From Leptospira brenneri (GTDB lineage Bacteria > Spirochaetota > Leptospiria > Leptospirales > Leptospiraceae): a stretch of 64,000 bases of DNA. Numbering within the stretch: position 1 is the stretch's first letter; each line of letters begins with the position of its first letter. A model generated the notes under the pieces. The model worked only from the letters and a program-made list of their open reading frames with translations. It ran no database searches and was not told where the DNA came from. Position numbers and translations under genes: made by a program. This document shows, piece by piece, positions 1 to 7,885 of this stretch. Where the stretch lies: positions 1 through 64,000 of the forward strand of contig NZ_NPDQ01000001.1 in assembly GCF_002812125.1 (NCBI RefSeq), read 5' to 3'.

Positions 1-1276
1 AATTCTCGTGTATTTTGCCATTTTTTCTCCGATTTATATTATCGGGATTTGTTGCATTAGATTCTTGAACCTACCGATTTCTGCAGGAAACTTGGAACAT
101 AACGAGATAAAAAATTATCCGGTCTCCAATGAATTAAATTCAGTTCAGAATCCATCGCAGGCTTGGAATTGCATATCTGTGGGTGCTTTCACGGAAAAAG
201 TGGATATTGATATTGTTAAATTTCCTGAGCTAGACGTGATTGCTGACAAAGGAGATTTATCTCCGACAAGTACTACTTCTTTGTTATGGAATGAGTCTGA
301 TTGGCCAATCAAACCAGAGATAGTCATGGAGGGTGGAAACTATGCGAAAGACAAAACAGGATTTGTAACAAATAATGATTCCCTTTCTCTGATTACTACT
401 CGAAGCGATTTTCAAAATAAATTGTTAACGCATTGTTTAGATACAAGCGCCGCAACCGCACAAGCTTCCCGATATGCTGCATTAGTTGGTTCAGAATATT
501 CTGAATTTTGGCCAGAAACAATTCGTGGACTTTTAGTTCATTCAGCTGATTATCAAAAATTGAATCTAAGTTATGATCAAATTAAGAAAGAAAACCAAAC
601 GCAGCAATTGAATATACTTCGAAAATTTGGATATGGGCACCCTGACTTGAATATTGCACTTAAGAGCGGAAAAAGTTTTTGTACATTAATTATCCAAGAT
701 GAAATCCAGCCATTTGTGAATATTGACAACAGTATCAAAACAAATGAAATCAAATTTTATAATTTACCTCTCCCTGTGAATGCTTTAGAAACAATCTACG
801 ATCAAGATGTTGAGCTTAAAGTTACCTTGTCTTATTTTATTGAACCTAATGTAAAAAAAATAGATACAAAATATGCCAAAACTTATTCGTCTTGTGCTTT
901 AAGATTTGATTCGATTGCTGCAACAGAAAATTTTGAAAATTTTAAGAAAAGAATCAATAAGAATGAAAGAGAAAAACTGGAAAGTGGAAAATATGAATCT
1001 AATTTTTCAAATCCTGAAAATAGCCAATGGGTATTTGGATCTAAACTTCGAACTTTTGGCTCAATTCATTCGGATGTTTGGCTAGGAACTGCAGCACAGT
1101 TAGCCAAAAAAGAGAGTATTTGTGTGTATCCAATCGGTGGCTGGTGGAAAACAAGAAAACAATTGGGAAAATTTAATAATAATATTCGATTTTCACTTTT
1201 AGTTACAATTAAAACAAAGAGTAGTGCAGTTGATATCTACACTGAGATAGCAAACAAGATTAAAATCGAGTTATAA
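1..1276 (+). CDS. IetS-like subtilisin-family (S8) serine protease, C-terminal part
   Basis: The frame is open to the left edge, so this is a 5'-truncated gene. Numbering from the GTG at position 8, subtilase features are the oxyanion-hole block ISAGN (about 24-28), NPSQAWNCISVGA (48-60), KPEIVMEGG (102-110) and the nucleophile block DTSAATAQAS with Ser147. The long C-terminal domain with SYFIEPN, INKNEREK, GSIHSDVW and YPIGGWW matches what I recall of subtilases paired with an AAA ATPase (IetAS antiphage/plasmid-incompatibility systems). The ATPase gene would lie upstream, outside the window. The Asp and His of the triad are not in view. Frame 1 at the extreme left reads NSRVF, a typical upstream subtilase block, before a stop, so a frameshift or deletion near position 50 is possible. 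Family assignment is firm; the IetS label is from memory of family motifs. Confidence 0.75.
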   Translation, partial: ILVYFAIFSPIYIIGICCIRFLNLPISAGNLEHNEIKNYPVSNELNSVQNPSQAWNCISVGAFTEKVDIDIVKFPELDVIADKGDLSPTSTTSLLWNESDWPIKPEIVMEGGNYAKDKTGFVTNNDSLSLITTRSDFQNKLLTHCLDTSAATAQASRYAALVGSEYSEFWPETIRGLLVHSADYQKLNLSYDQIKKENQTQQLNILRKFGYGHPDLNIALKSGKSFCTLIIQDEIQPFVNIDNSIKTNEIKFYNLPLPVNALETIYDQDVELKVTLSYFIEPNVKKIDTKYAKTYSSCALRFDSIAATENFENFKKRINKNEREKLESGKYESNFSNPENSQWVFGSKLRTFGSIHSDVWLGTAAQLAKKESICVYPIGGWWKTRKQLGKFNNNIRFSLLVTIKTKSSAVDIYTEIANKIKIEL

Positions 1277-1492
1277 TCAGTTAAACCCTTGCCTTTAATT
1301 GATTGATTCGAATGAAGAAAAAAACGTTTTAATTTTTAGATTTCGACATTTATATAGCTCTTGCTTAGTATGAGATTGTGACGTTCCATCCGTCATGACT
1401 TATCAGTAAACTTCGAGCCACACTGAGGAAATTATATCAAAGATTTGAATGCGGAAGACATCCAAGTACCTTCCCTAGAGTATCTCTAAATC

Positions 1493-1993
1493 ATGTTTAA
1501 AAAATTAACCCTCATCATTTATATTTTATTTTGTTCTAATATAATTGGAGACCCTTCCTCTATGAATCATTCAGAAAGAAAAGTTCGTGAATTGAATGCA
1601 AAGGATAGCGAATGGTTGGAGAGATCCAACACAATAGGTTATGATATCCTTGATTGGTATAACAAAAACAAAGAATTAAATCCCCGCACTTTGGATGCTG
1701 CTTTTCAAAAATGGAAATTAGATAAAACCGATAACAAAGCTCCGGAGAATTTAATTGCGGTAGGGCTTGGATCTTTGTTTGGAAAATATATAAAAGATCA
1801 TAAAAAATGTAGATGGGCGGTAATCACCGATAGTTTTGGAACTGATTTTGCACTTGTGAGTGAAACAGGCTCGGAAGTTTATCCTATCAATTCTGTTTGG
1901 AAGCGCATTGATCCGAGTAACCAAGATATCAATTTCTTTGAACCAATATGGACTAGTGTAGTAGAAAAAGAATTTGAGAATTTATCGAAATGA
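1493..1993 (+). CDS. Exported DUF3806-like protein
   Basis: A 166-residue protein with a hydrophobic N-terminus (about residues 4-20) that should act as a signal peptide. The body carries the DUF3806 pattern: an N-terminal helical part, then VGLGSLFGKYI (about 91-101), CRWAVITDSFGTDFAL and a final YPINSVWKRID block. DUF3806 proteins have no established biochemical role, so none is assigned. The stop overlaps the start of the next gene in an ATGA, so the two are probably cotranslated. It is the first of a run of small plus-strand genes after the subtilase, separated from it by about 215 bases of AT-rich sequence without a recognisable element. Confidence 0.7.
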   Translation: MFKKLTLIIYILFCSNIIGDPSSMNHSERKVRELNAKDSEWLERSNTIGYDILDWYNKNKELNPRTLDAAFQKWKLDKTDNKAPENLIAVGLGSLFGKYIKDHKKCRWAVITDSFGTDFALVSETGSEVYPINSVWKRIDPSNQDINFFEPIWTSVVEKEFENLSK

Positions 1994-2382
1994 AAAAATC
2001 CCAATACATTCTCTTCCTTCTTTTCCTGTTTATCTCTCATTTTACTCTTTGGGCTATTGACTGGAACGATCGCTATCTATCGAATCTGTCTACTGCAGAT
2101 TGTAAAGGCATTGCTAGTAAAGAGAAGTCTTGGTGCAGCACGAATGATTGTAAAGGAATAGCCTCACGAGATAGATCCTGGTGTGATAGTGATGACTGCA
2201 AAGGTGTGGCGAGTGGCATTAGATCTTTTTGTTCTTCTAATCTTTGCAAAGCTTGGGCGTCGCGAGATAGGTCCTGGTGCAATGACAACGACTGCAGGGG
2301 TGTGGCCAGCGGAGAAAAATCTTGGTGTGACAGCAAACAATGCAAAGCAATTGCTTCAGGAGACAAGTCATGGTGTGATTGA
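1990..2382 (+). CDS. Secreted Cys-rich protein of six 16-residue tandem repeats
   Basis: The 130-residue product has a clear signal peptide (residues 1-23, ending near WAI) and a short linker. From residue 37 to the C-terminus it is six head-to-tail copies of a 16-residue unit, consensus DCKGIASRDRSWCDSN. Each copy has two Cys at fixed positions 2 and 13, an invariant AS pair and a nearly invariant S(W/F)C. The DNA repeat unit is 48 bp (about 2098-2379). With 12 paired Cys an exported, disulfide-stapled repeat structure is likely, but no function is known to me. The start overlaps the DUF3806 stop by 4 nt. Because the repeat is a multiple of three, the antisense and a second sense frame are also open; those are shadows. 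Confidence 0.75.
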   Translation: MKKSQYILFLLFLFISHFTLWAIDWNDRYLSNLSTADCKGIASKEKSWCSTNDCKGIASRDRSWCDSDDCKGVASGIRSFCSSNLCKAWASRDRSWCNDNDCRGVASGEKSWCDSKQCKAIASGDKSWCD

Positions 2383-2690
2383 ATTTTACACCTTGTTACA
2401 TATTTTATTCTGTAAAGACTTTTGGTTTCAGAAAAGATATTCTCTCATTAATATGACCTCAACTTCATGACATTCAAAAACTTTTGTAGCAATAAGAGTT
2501 GATTCCCTAAAAAACAATACATATTCGAAAAATTTTCTTGATTTATCGTATTGCAATAGATACGAACAGCAGATATATACTTTCTTCAGTAGTTAATAAT
2601 TTACTGATGAAAAAATTACTGAATTTGAATTTTCAATCATCCTTATTTGTTAGGTGAAATAAAGACAAAGTTCAAAATCTCATAAAAACA
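2383..2690. other. AT-rich intergenic stretch
   Basis: About 308 bases between two small genes. It is AT-rich and I see no convincing ORF, hairpin terminator, RNA gene or repeat. A short piece near 2546 (TTATCGTATTGCAATA) weakly recalls the interspersed repeat found at 3.9-4.8 kb, but the match is too poor to call. Confidence 0.5.
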
Positions 2691-3266
2691 ATGAAAAATA
2701 CAATCAAATTGATTACCTTATTTGCCTTTCCAATAATCGCGATTTTTGCTACGGAATCGGAAATTCAAAATACTTTTAGAGGTATTGATTTCTCTTCCAC
2801 TGAAGTACAAAAAGTACAGTCTATGGAAATCACTATCCCAAAAATCGCAAAACGGGTCGATAGCATTCACAATACGGACAAGTATCCGATCACATTTTTT
2901 AAAGCTGACTGTATTCAAGAAAAGGATTGTTTTTCTTTATTAATATCTGTGTTGGCAATACCCCATTCATTAAAATCTTATGAAACGATTCTTCAAGAAT
3001 CAAAAATCAAAGATTTCGGAAGTACTCCTTACGAAATGAATAAATGGATGGAATTAACTTCTTTTAAAACGGATAAAACAACCATTCTTTTTGGGCCGGG
3101 CGAACTATTAGGTAACAAAATCAATGCTTTCTATTATTTCAAAGACACAAAAGAAACTTATAAAGTTACCATTAATCTTATTTATCATCCCAATTTTCAA
3201 GATGAAGAATGGAAAAATATTCTTTTGCATTCTTTTCTCATTATAGATAGCATTTCGATTAAATAA
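2691..3266 (+). CDS. Exported protein of unknown function
   Basis: A 191-residue protein with a good signal peptide (MKNT start, hydrophobic residues 5-20, likely cut after the FA or AT near residue 21). The mature part is mixed alpha/beta in appearance, with two Cys (CIQEKDC, about residues 74-80) that could form a disulfide, and no motif I recognise. The gene is followed after only 3 nt by the next ORF, so they form a pair. It lies in the accessory small-gene segment and has no obvious link to its neighbours' function. Confidence 0.55.
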   Translation: MKNTIKLITLFAFPIIAIFATESEIQNTFRGIDFSSTEVQKVQSMEITIPKIAKRVDSIHNTDKYPITFFKADCIQEKDCFSLLISVLAIPHSLKSYETILQESKIKDFGSTPYEMNKWMELTSFKTDKTTILFGPGELLGNKINAFYYFKDTKETYKVTINLIYHPNFQDEEWKNILLHSFLIIDSISIK

Positions 3267-3269
3267 ACA

Positions 3270-3740
3270 ATGAATCAATACGAAGATCCATTCAACCAAG
3301 TGATTGGAGACTACAAATCATTATTTGGGAAGTCTGCTCACATAACCATACCATTTGAAGGTATGAAAAAAACGAAGAAAAACATTCGTCTATTCAATTG
3401 GTTCTCTACCACTAAAAACAAAAAAATAGATTTTTACGATAGGTTTGGCGATATTGAAGAAGAAAATGTTCTTGGCAAATATATCCTTGATAATGGTGAT
3501 GATGAAATTTTCTCACCAGAGTTACGCGAAGGAGTGATTCCTTTTGCTTACATCATTGATAACTGGGGAACAGGAAATGACTATCAAGTTGAAGGTATTT
3601 TGATGATTGACCTTCGCAAATCGCCATACCCAGTGCTTATAGCAGATGTTGATGGAACCATTGATGGTCAAACTCCGTTTCGAAAAATATCTTTTGAAAC
3701 ATTAGGAATCACATCCGGTAAAATAAAAAATGATGATTGA
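3270..3740 (+). CDS. Small cytoplasmic protein of unknown function
   Basis: A 156-residue soluble protein with no signal peptide or membrane segment. The centre reads VIPFAYIIDNWGTGNDYQV (about 96-114), followed by YPVLIADVDGTIDG. That pattern of a Pro-Phe-Ala strand, a WG turn and a late acidic strand faintly resembles SMI1/KNR4 (SUKH) immunity folds, but the similarity is too weak to assign. It starts 3 nt after the preceding exported protein with no clear ribosome binding site, suggesting translational coupling. A secreted product plus a soluble partner is a conceivable arrangement, but nothing in the sequence proves it. Confidence 0.5.
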   Translation: MNQYEDPFNQVIGDYKSLFGKSAHITIPFEGMKKTKKNIRLFNWFSTTKNKKIDFYDRFGDIEEENVLGKYILDNGDDEIFSPELREGVIPFAYIIDNWGTGNDYQVEGILMIDLRKSPYPVLIADVDGTIDGQTPFRKISFETLGITSGKIKNDD

Positions 3741-3922
3741 ATGAAGAAAGTACTTCGACGAGTGGTATTTCCGAATCAGAAGATACTCCTGGGGAAAGTA
3801 CATAGCTAGTGCAGTTAAAAATTGAGAGTGATAAGATGATTAGAAGTTTTTTGGACATACAATAAGAAAACTCCATCTATCAATTAACTGTTGTTAATCA
3901 ATCCAGTTTTTTGTAGGATGCT

Positions 3923-4170
3923 TATATCTGCACTACGTTTATTCTCTCAAATTTTATCGGGAAATATACGCTAAACGGATAGTAATTCCTTCTTCTCCAG
4001 GTTTATATCCGTATTACGTATAAAAACCATTGCGAAAGCATCCTACCTACCCTTCTCTATAACTTTATAAACAGATTACAATGATTTCCGCAAATTTTCA
4101 GCAGTAATATTGGATCAAAATGATTATCGCTCCTGCCAGAAAGCTTATATTAGCATTGCGTTTATTTCCC
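3923..4170. repeat. Scattered copies of a degenerate ~22-bp repeat (intergenic part)
   Basis: The 474-base gap at 3741-4214 has no credible gene but holds several copies of a repeat, plus-strand consensus roughly TAATCGCATTACGTTTATTC followed by CC. Copies are near 3923-3946, 4003-4028 and 4147-4170 in the same orientation. A copy in the opposite sense lies near 3959-3983, giving an imperfect inverted pair with the first. The copies differ at several positions and spacing is irregular. The same unit continues inside the next ORF (4621-4822). Confidence 0.55.
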
Positions 4171-4214
4171 ACTAACAACACCCTTCTCCCGTTACAAACG
4201 TCAATCAAATCCAA

Positions 4215-4853
4215 CTAATTTCCATTTTGAATCTTTTGAAAAGCCAAACAAGCCCCAACAGTATCAATCTTCCCTTCTTGTAAATCCTGACAGCTAAAAC
4301 GCAAAATGTTGCCATGACATTCTTTATAAGTAGATTGAATCGCTAAAGGATCAGCACCTATTAATTTGTATGCATTACTTTCTCGAAATCTTTTTTGGCA
4401 TTGAGTTTCTTCCAATCGGCCTTCAGTAAATTTTTTTAGATTTTCAGGAATGGACTTCCACTCTTTATCTGCACAATTTCTGTATTTGGCACAAATCTCT
4501 GCCGTTAAACTTAAAGATTCATTCTGCCATTCTATATTCACAATCCCTTTTTCTTTTTTACAAGAAACAACAAAAACGAGGATAAATGCAGATAGAAGTA
4601 TAGGTAAATGGAATGGTTGGGTGTTAATCGTAATACGTTTAAATCCTGAGACCACACTGATTATAATTGCATTACGTTTATTCCCCAAACTATTAGTAAT
4701 TATCGCGTTGCGCATATTTACCGGTTCCCCTTCCAGTCTACGTAAACCATGTCTATTAATCGCATTGCGCATATTCCCCAAAATCAAGTGTGTGTTAACT
4801 GTATCGCGTTTATTCCCACGAAATATCGAATTAAGTAAACTTTTTAAGTTCAT
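4215..4853 (-). CDS. Cys-rich lipoprotein; 5' end of the ORF is repeat-derived
   Basis: The first ATG gives 212 residues, but residues 1 to about 72 are made of translated copies of the ~22-bp repeat (MRNAI, GNKRNAI and similar) and do not look like a natural protein. A lipoprotein signal follows: a hydrophobic stretch ending VFVVSC, with KKEKG after the lipid-bearing Cys. A likely true start is the GTG near 4655 (VSGFKRITIN...), giving a ~31-residue signal peptide; it has no strong ribosome binding site. The mature part (~115 residues) has six further Cys in patterns such as EICAKYRNC and CHGNILRFSC, suggesting disulfides in a periplasmic or surface lipoprotein. Function unknown. The gene is codirectional with the motB-like gene upstream. 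Confidence 0.6.
   Translation of the reverse strand: MNLKSLLNSIFRGNKRDTVNTHLILGNMRNAINRHGLRRLEGEPVNMRNAIITNSLGNKRNAIIISVVSGFKRITINTQPFHLPILLSAFILVFVVSCKKEKGIVNIEWQNESLSLTAEICAKYRNCADKEWKSIPENLKKFTEGRLEETQCQKRFRESNAYKLIGADPLAIQSTYKECHGNILRFSCQDLQEGKIDTVGACLAFQKIQNGN
4621..4822. repeat. Cluster of five degenerate ~22-bp repeats with ~40-60 bp period
   Basis: On the plus strand five copies of the unit start near 4622, 4661, 4697, 4757 and 4797, each close to TAATCGCATTRCGYWTATTC plus CC. Spacers are about 14-36 bp and unrelated. Copies differ at 2-6 positions, so this is not a CRISPR array. Read on the minus strand the copies are in frame with the lipoprotein ORF and encode variants of GNKRNAI. 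They are the same family as the intergenic copies at 3923-4170. Confidence 0.6.
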
Positions 4854-4876
4854 ATTTTATTATTACTGTTCCTATG

Positions 4877-5614
4877 TTATTTGCTCGTTTCAGCTGTTTC
4901 TTTTTTACGAATAAGGATTTCGATCCGCTCTTCTTTAGCTTTTTTTTCTGGAGTGTCTGATTCTTTTGATTTTTGGAACATTGCATAACCTTGAACAGAT
5001 ACTTGTTCTTTGGGAATTCCATATTCGTTCACTAATTTTTCCGCAAGTAAAGAAGCTCTGTGCGAATGGTAATCCCATGAATTTTGAAATTTTGACTTAT
5101 CAATTTGTGATTCGTAAGGTATTTGTACGCGAACTACAATATCAATATCCATTCCTTTTGATAATACCGCCAGTTGTTCAAAAGCAAATTTAAGATCTGG
5201 ATCAGCTTTTAAAATATCATCCGAAGCCAAATCAGATCCCGCAAAAGTTAATTTCAACTCTTCCGTTTCAGCAAGCCCAAGTTTTAACTTTGCCTTTTCG
5301 CGAAGTGTTTTCAAAGCAAATCCAATACGTTCCCAAAGTCGAAACACTTGGGACTTAGGTTCCATAGTGTCATCTTCTAAGATTCCAGACCCACCTTCTA
5401 AAATCGCACCTACGGAACTGACATTTAGACCAAATCCGCGTTTGATGTCTTTTGCTACTTCCGTTAGGCGGTTGGCATCAACTTTACTAATTGCATAAAG
5501 AATAATAAAAAGACCTAAAAGCAAAGTGATCATGTCAGCGTAAGTCAATAACCAACGGTCATGCGCTTCTATATGTTCTTCTTCTTTCGATACAAACCTA
5601 GAGCGTCTTCTCAT
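4877..5614 (-). CDS. motB: MotB-like flagellar stator protein with OmpA-type domain
   Basis: A 245-residue protein. After a short charged N-terminus the single membrane helix (about 22-43) contains WLLTYADMITLLLGLFIILY, with Asp27 in the place of the proton-accepting Asp of MotB. A linker follows and then a C-terminal OmpA/peptidoglycan-binding domain (about 140-235) with HRASLLAEKLVNEYGI and IEILI. It would anchor a stator unit to peptidoglycan and conduct ions with MotA. No motA lies beside it: the upstream neighbours are a FFLEELY-like protein (4-nt overlap) and a lipoprotein. It may therefore use a MotA from elsewhere or serve a related transport role. Family call strong; flagellar role likely. 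Confidence 0.85.
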   Translation of the reverse strand: MRRRSRFVSKEEEHIEAHDRWLLTYADMITLLLGLFIILYAISKVDANRLTEVAKDIKRGFGLNVSSVGAILEGGSGILEDDTMEPKSQVFRLWERIGFALKTLREKAKLKLGLAETEELKLTFAGSDLASDDILKADPDLKFAFEQLAVLSKGMDIDIVVRVQIPYESQIDKSKFQNSWDYHSHRASLLAEKLVNEYGIPKEQVSVQGYAMFQKSKESDTPEKKAKEERIEILIRKKETAETSK

Positions 5615-6264
5615 ATTTCCTCTTTGAGACTAGGAAAGGCTTTATATAAAAAAGCCCATTCCTTTTCGTTTACCATTGCATAAAACTCGTTAAATAAATC
5701 CTGATTCACTGGTAAAGTCGCGTAGTAACCTTGCTCAACTTTTTTAAACAAAGGATAGACTCCTAAAAAACGAGACATCATTGCAGCAGGTTTAATGATA
5801 TATGCACTTACCGGTTTATGTGCCAACTCATAGAATTTTTTAAGATTAAAAAGAACAACTTCTAATTGTTTTTTTCGAATTTCACGGCTATCCAATTCAC
5901 AAAACAAAGAGAAATATTCATCTTGGCTCATTTCTTTACCTAATTTCCAACCCTTAGAAAGAAGAAGTTCTGCCATCCTGATGTCCAATTCGTCAGTGAG
6001 GGAATTGAGTTCTATCAATCTTTCGACACTTTCTCTTGTGCCCTCTTTCATCATATTTTTCACTTTGTCATAAGTGGTGAAAGCTAAGGATTCCCATTCT
6101 TCTTTACCATCTAAATTATAAACTGTTTCAAAGAAAAATTTCGCCATTTCAATAGTTTCATTTCGATGAAAAAAATCATAATAATATAGGTGAAATCGAT
6201 CTACTTGGACACGAACAATCTCTCTTCTTGCAAGTGTGACTTCTTTCGTGAGCTGATATTTCAT
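5611..6264 (-). CDS. FFLEELY-like motif protein of unknown function
   Basis: A 217-residue, probably cytoplasmic all-helical protein rich in aromatic and charged residues. Near residues 41-52 it reads MAKFFFETVYNLDG, resembling the FF-x-E-x-hY signature of the FFLEELY motif family, whose function is not established. There is no signal peptide or membrane segment. It overlaps the motB-like start by 4 nt and starts 6 nt after the lipoprotein gene stop, so all three are one minus-strand transcription unit. A role in stator or envelope function would be inference from context only. Confidence 0.55.
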   Translation of the reverse strand: MKYQLTKEVTLARREIVRVQVDRFHLYYYDFFHRNETIEMAKFFFETVYNLDGKEEWESLAFTTYDKVKNMMKEGTRESVERLIELNSLTDELDIRMAELLLSKGWKLGKEMSQDEYFSLFCELDSREIRKKQLEVVLFNLKKFYELAHKPVSAYIIKPAAMMSRFLGVYPLFKKVEQGYYATLPVNQDLFNEFYAMVNEKEWAFLYKAFPSLKEEI

Positions 6265-6270
6265 TTTATT

Positions 6271-7413
6271 TTAGTTCGTCGGCGCTCCCAAAAGATAGGA
6301 AGGGAATCCTTGTTGGTCTCTCTCAAATGGTGCTATTGAAAATTGATTGGGGATAGAAACAATCTCGTGATAAAATTTATAAGTAGAACGAAATAAAATT
6401 TTCGGTGTAACAGAATCTTTCGGTGTGTAATAAAATTTAATTCCATAACGAAAGTTATTTGCCCAACCTTCTTTTGTAACTTCCAACAAGGAATAATCCG
6501 CTGGAATCTTTTTATTTGCAATCACGTTAAATACAATATCGCCTTTTTTATATAAACGAACTCCTTGAGTTTCTCCTGCCAATCGAACACTTCCAGCTTC
6601 GGGGAATGACAAAGATAAATATGCCAAACTAACATAGTTTCCACGATTCTTTAATTGTAACGTCACAAGTGATTCTTTTCCAATTTCAAATTTTGGAGTC
6701 ACTTCAAAAGACACAAAAGAAGGAACTGGTTGCATAGGAAGATTGGGAATCATTTCCCATCCATTAAAAACAAATTCTTGAGAATAATTGGGATTTGTTG
6801 GAAAAATACGAAAAGATTTGTCTTTGTTACTGTATTCAAAATCCACACGTTTACTTCTTTTTAATTCTTCGTGTTCTTTCAGTTGAAGCCCATCCCATAT
6901 TTTTTTCCCTTTGCGGTATCCCATCGGTACCGAAAATAAACCTAACGGTGGTTCTTCGGAAAGAACTTCAATAAATACGGAATTAAAATTATCTCCAGGA
7001 AGTTCCGCTAAAACGATCCGACGCAGGCAGTCCCCAGAAAAAGTAACCTTTTCTTTTCCCGGAGCCGATCCAGGAACCCAGGTTTTCAGTTTCGCATCAT
7101 AGAACATTTCCCCTAAGTTTTGAAGGAAAAATTCCAACTTCCAAAGAAAGCTCCAACTCGAGCCATCTCTACGAAAAGCTGCTAGAACTTCACTTGTCCC
7201 AGATTGGAACAAAACCAAGGTCTCTATTTCTGGGGTTTCATCCAAATTGATCTGCTTTTGGCCTAAAACACGAACCGGTTGTCCCTGGTCACTGCCGTAG
7301 ATGGCGGCCCGAATTTCCGAATCGGAAGGGACTTCCTTTTGAGAACAAGATACGAAAGAAAGCGATGCGAAAAGTAAAGTCACTGTAAATCGAAACGGAA
7401 TGGATAAATTCAT
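6271..7413 (-). CDS. Lipoprotein of unknown function
   Basis: A 380-residue protein with a lipoprotein signal peptide: basic N-terminus, hydrophobic core and lipobox LSFVSC (Cys at about residue 23). The mature part appears mostly beta. The N-terminal portion (GQKQINLDETPEIETLVLF) resembles a repeat seen in proteins that read as beta-propeller or FG-GAP-like, but I cannot assign it. The C-terminal third (FEVTPKFEIGKESLVTLQLKNRG) looks like an Ig-like or CARDB-type strand set. It heads the minus-strand unit lipoprotein, FFLEELY-like, motB-like. Confidence 0.6.
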   Translation of the reverse strand: MNLSIPFRFTVTLLFASLSFVSCSQKEVPSDSEIRAAIYGSDQGQPVRVLGQKQINLDETPEIETLVLFQSGTSEVLAAFRRDGSSWSFLWKLEFFLQNLGEMFYDAKLKTWVPGSAPGKEKVTFSGDCLRRIVLAELPGDNFNSVFIEVLSEEPPLGLFSVPMGYRKGKKIWDGLQLKEHEELKRSKRVDFEYSNKDKSFRIFPTNPNYSQEFVFNGWEMIPNLPMQPVPSFVSFEVTPKFEIGKESLVTLQLKNRGNYVSLAYLSLSFPEAGSVRLAGETQGVRLYKKGDIVFNVIANKKIPADYSLLEVTKEGWANNFRYGIKFYYTPKDSVTPKILFRSTYKFYHEIVSIPNQFSIAPFERDQQGFPSYLLGAPTN

Positions 7414-7510
7414 AGGAATTCTTTCATTCCATCACACCAAAACTCCAATTCAACCTTTTTTGCTTTTCCTTTCGAACTCCTTTGTTTTACTCGTCTAAGT
7501 ATTAAGAATT

Positions 7511-7860
7511 GGGGACGACATTGGTTTCGACTGTTGTTGGCTTGGATTCAGTGGCACGTAGGGGTGAGGGACCTCTTAAAAACCTTCAAAACCATAACTG
7601 CAAATAACGAATTTGCTCTAGCAGCTTAATTTTAAGCTCTACGGTTTCCCTGGCTGTTTCCTTAGGTGGCTAGGAAACCGACACCTCTCTAAGGACCTTT
7701 CGGATTTGTTGCCCGCTTCGAACCGGATTGAACTCTAAGTAGGATAGGAATTAGTCCCCCGTTTGTAGGGTAAGTCTTTCCGAAATTTATTTGCAAACTA
7801 AACGTGTAGAAGCTGCATTTGAGGATGATAGGACCCGGGTTCGACTCCCGGCGTCTCCAC
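7511..7860 (+). ncRNA. ssrA: tmRNA (ssrA)
   Basis: The 5' end GGGGACG pairs with CGTCTCC at the 3' end to make the acceptor stem (one G-U pair). The TTGGTTTCGACT block follows at the 5' side, and the T-arm GGGTTCGACTCCC closes the 3' side. The tag reading frame starts at 7600 with GCA and reads ANNEFALAA, ending at the TAA at 7627-7629. The 3' CCA is not fully encoded (sequence continues CCACAT), so it would be completed by the tRNA nucleotidyltransferase. tmRNA rescues stalled ribosomes together with SmpB, and the tag marks products for proteolysis. I see no convincing -35/-10 pair at the right spacing immediately upstream. Confidence 0.95.
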
Positions 7861-7885
7861 ATTTCTTTCCAGTAGTCACAATTCA

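Noticed and set aside
1277..1492. Possible attC or cassette boundaries between the small genes at the left
   Set aside because: I found no paired GTTRRRY-type core sites at gene ends, so an integron-like cassette array is not supported.
2073..2366. A 97-codon minus-strand ORF in the Cys-repeat gene
   Set aside because: A 48-bp repeat without stops in several frames gives long false ORFs; the plus-strand frame has the signal peptide and Cys pattern.
4621..4822. The five ~22-bp repeats with ~40-60 bp period as a CRISPR array
   Set aside because: The repeats differ at several positions, spacers vary from 14 to 36 bp, and no cas genes are nearby.
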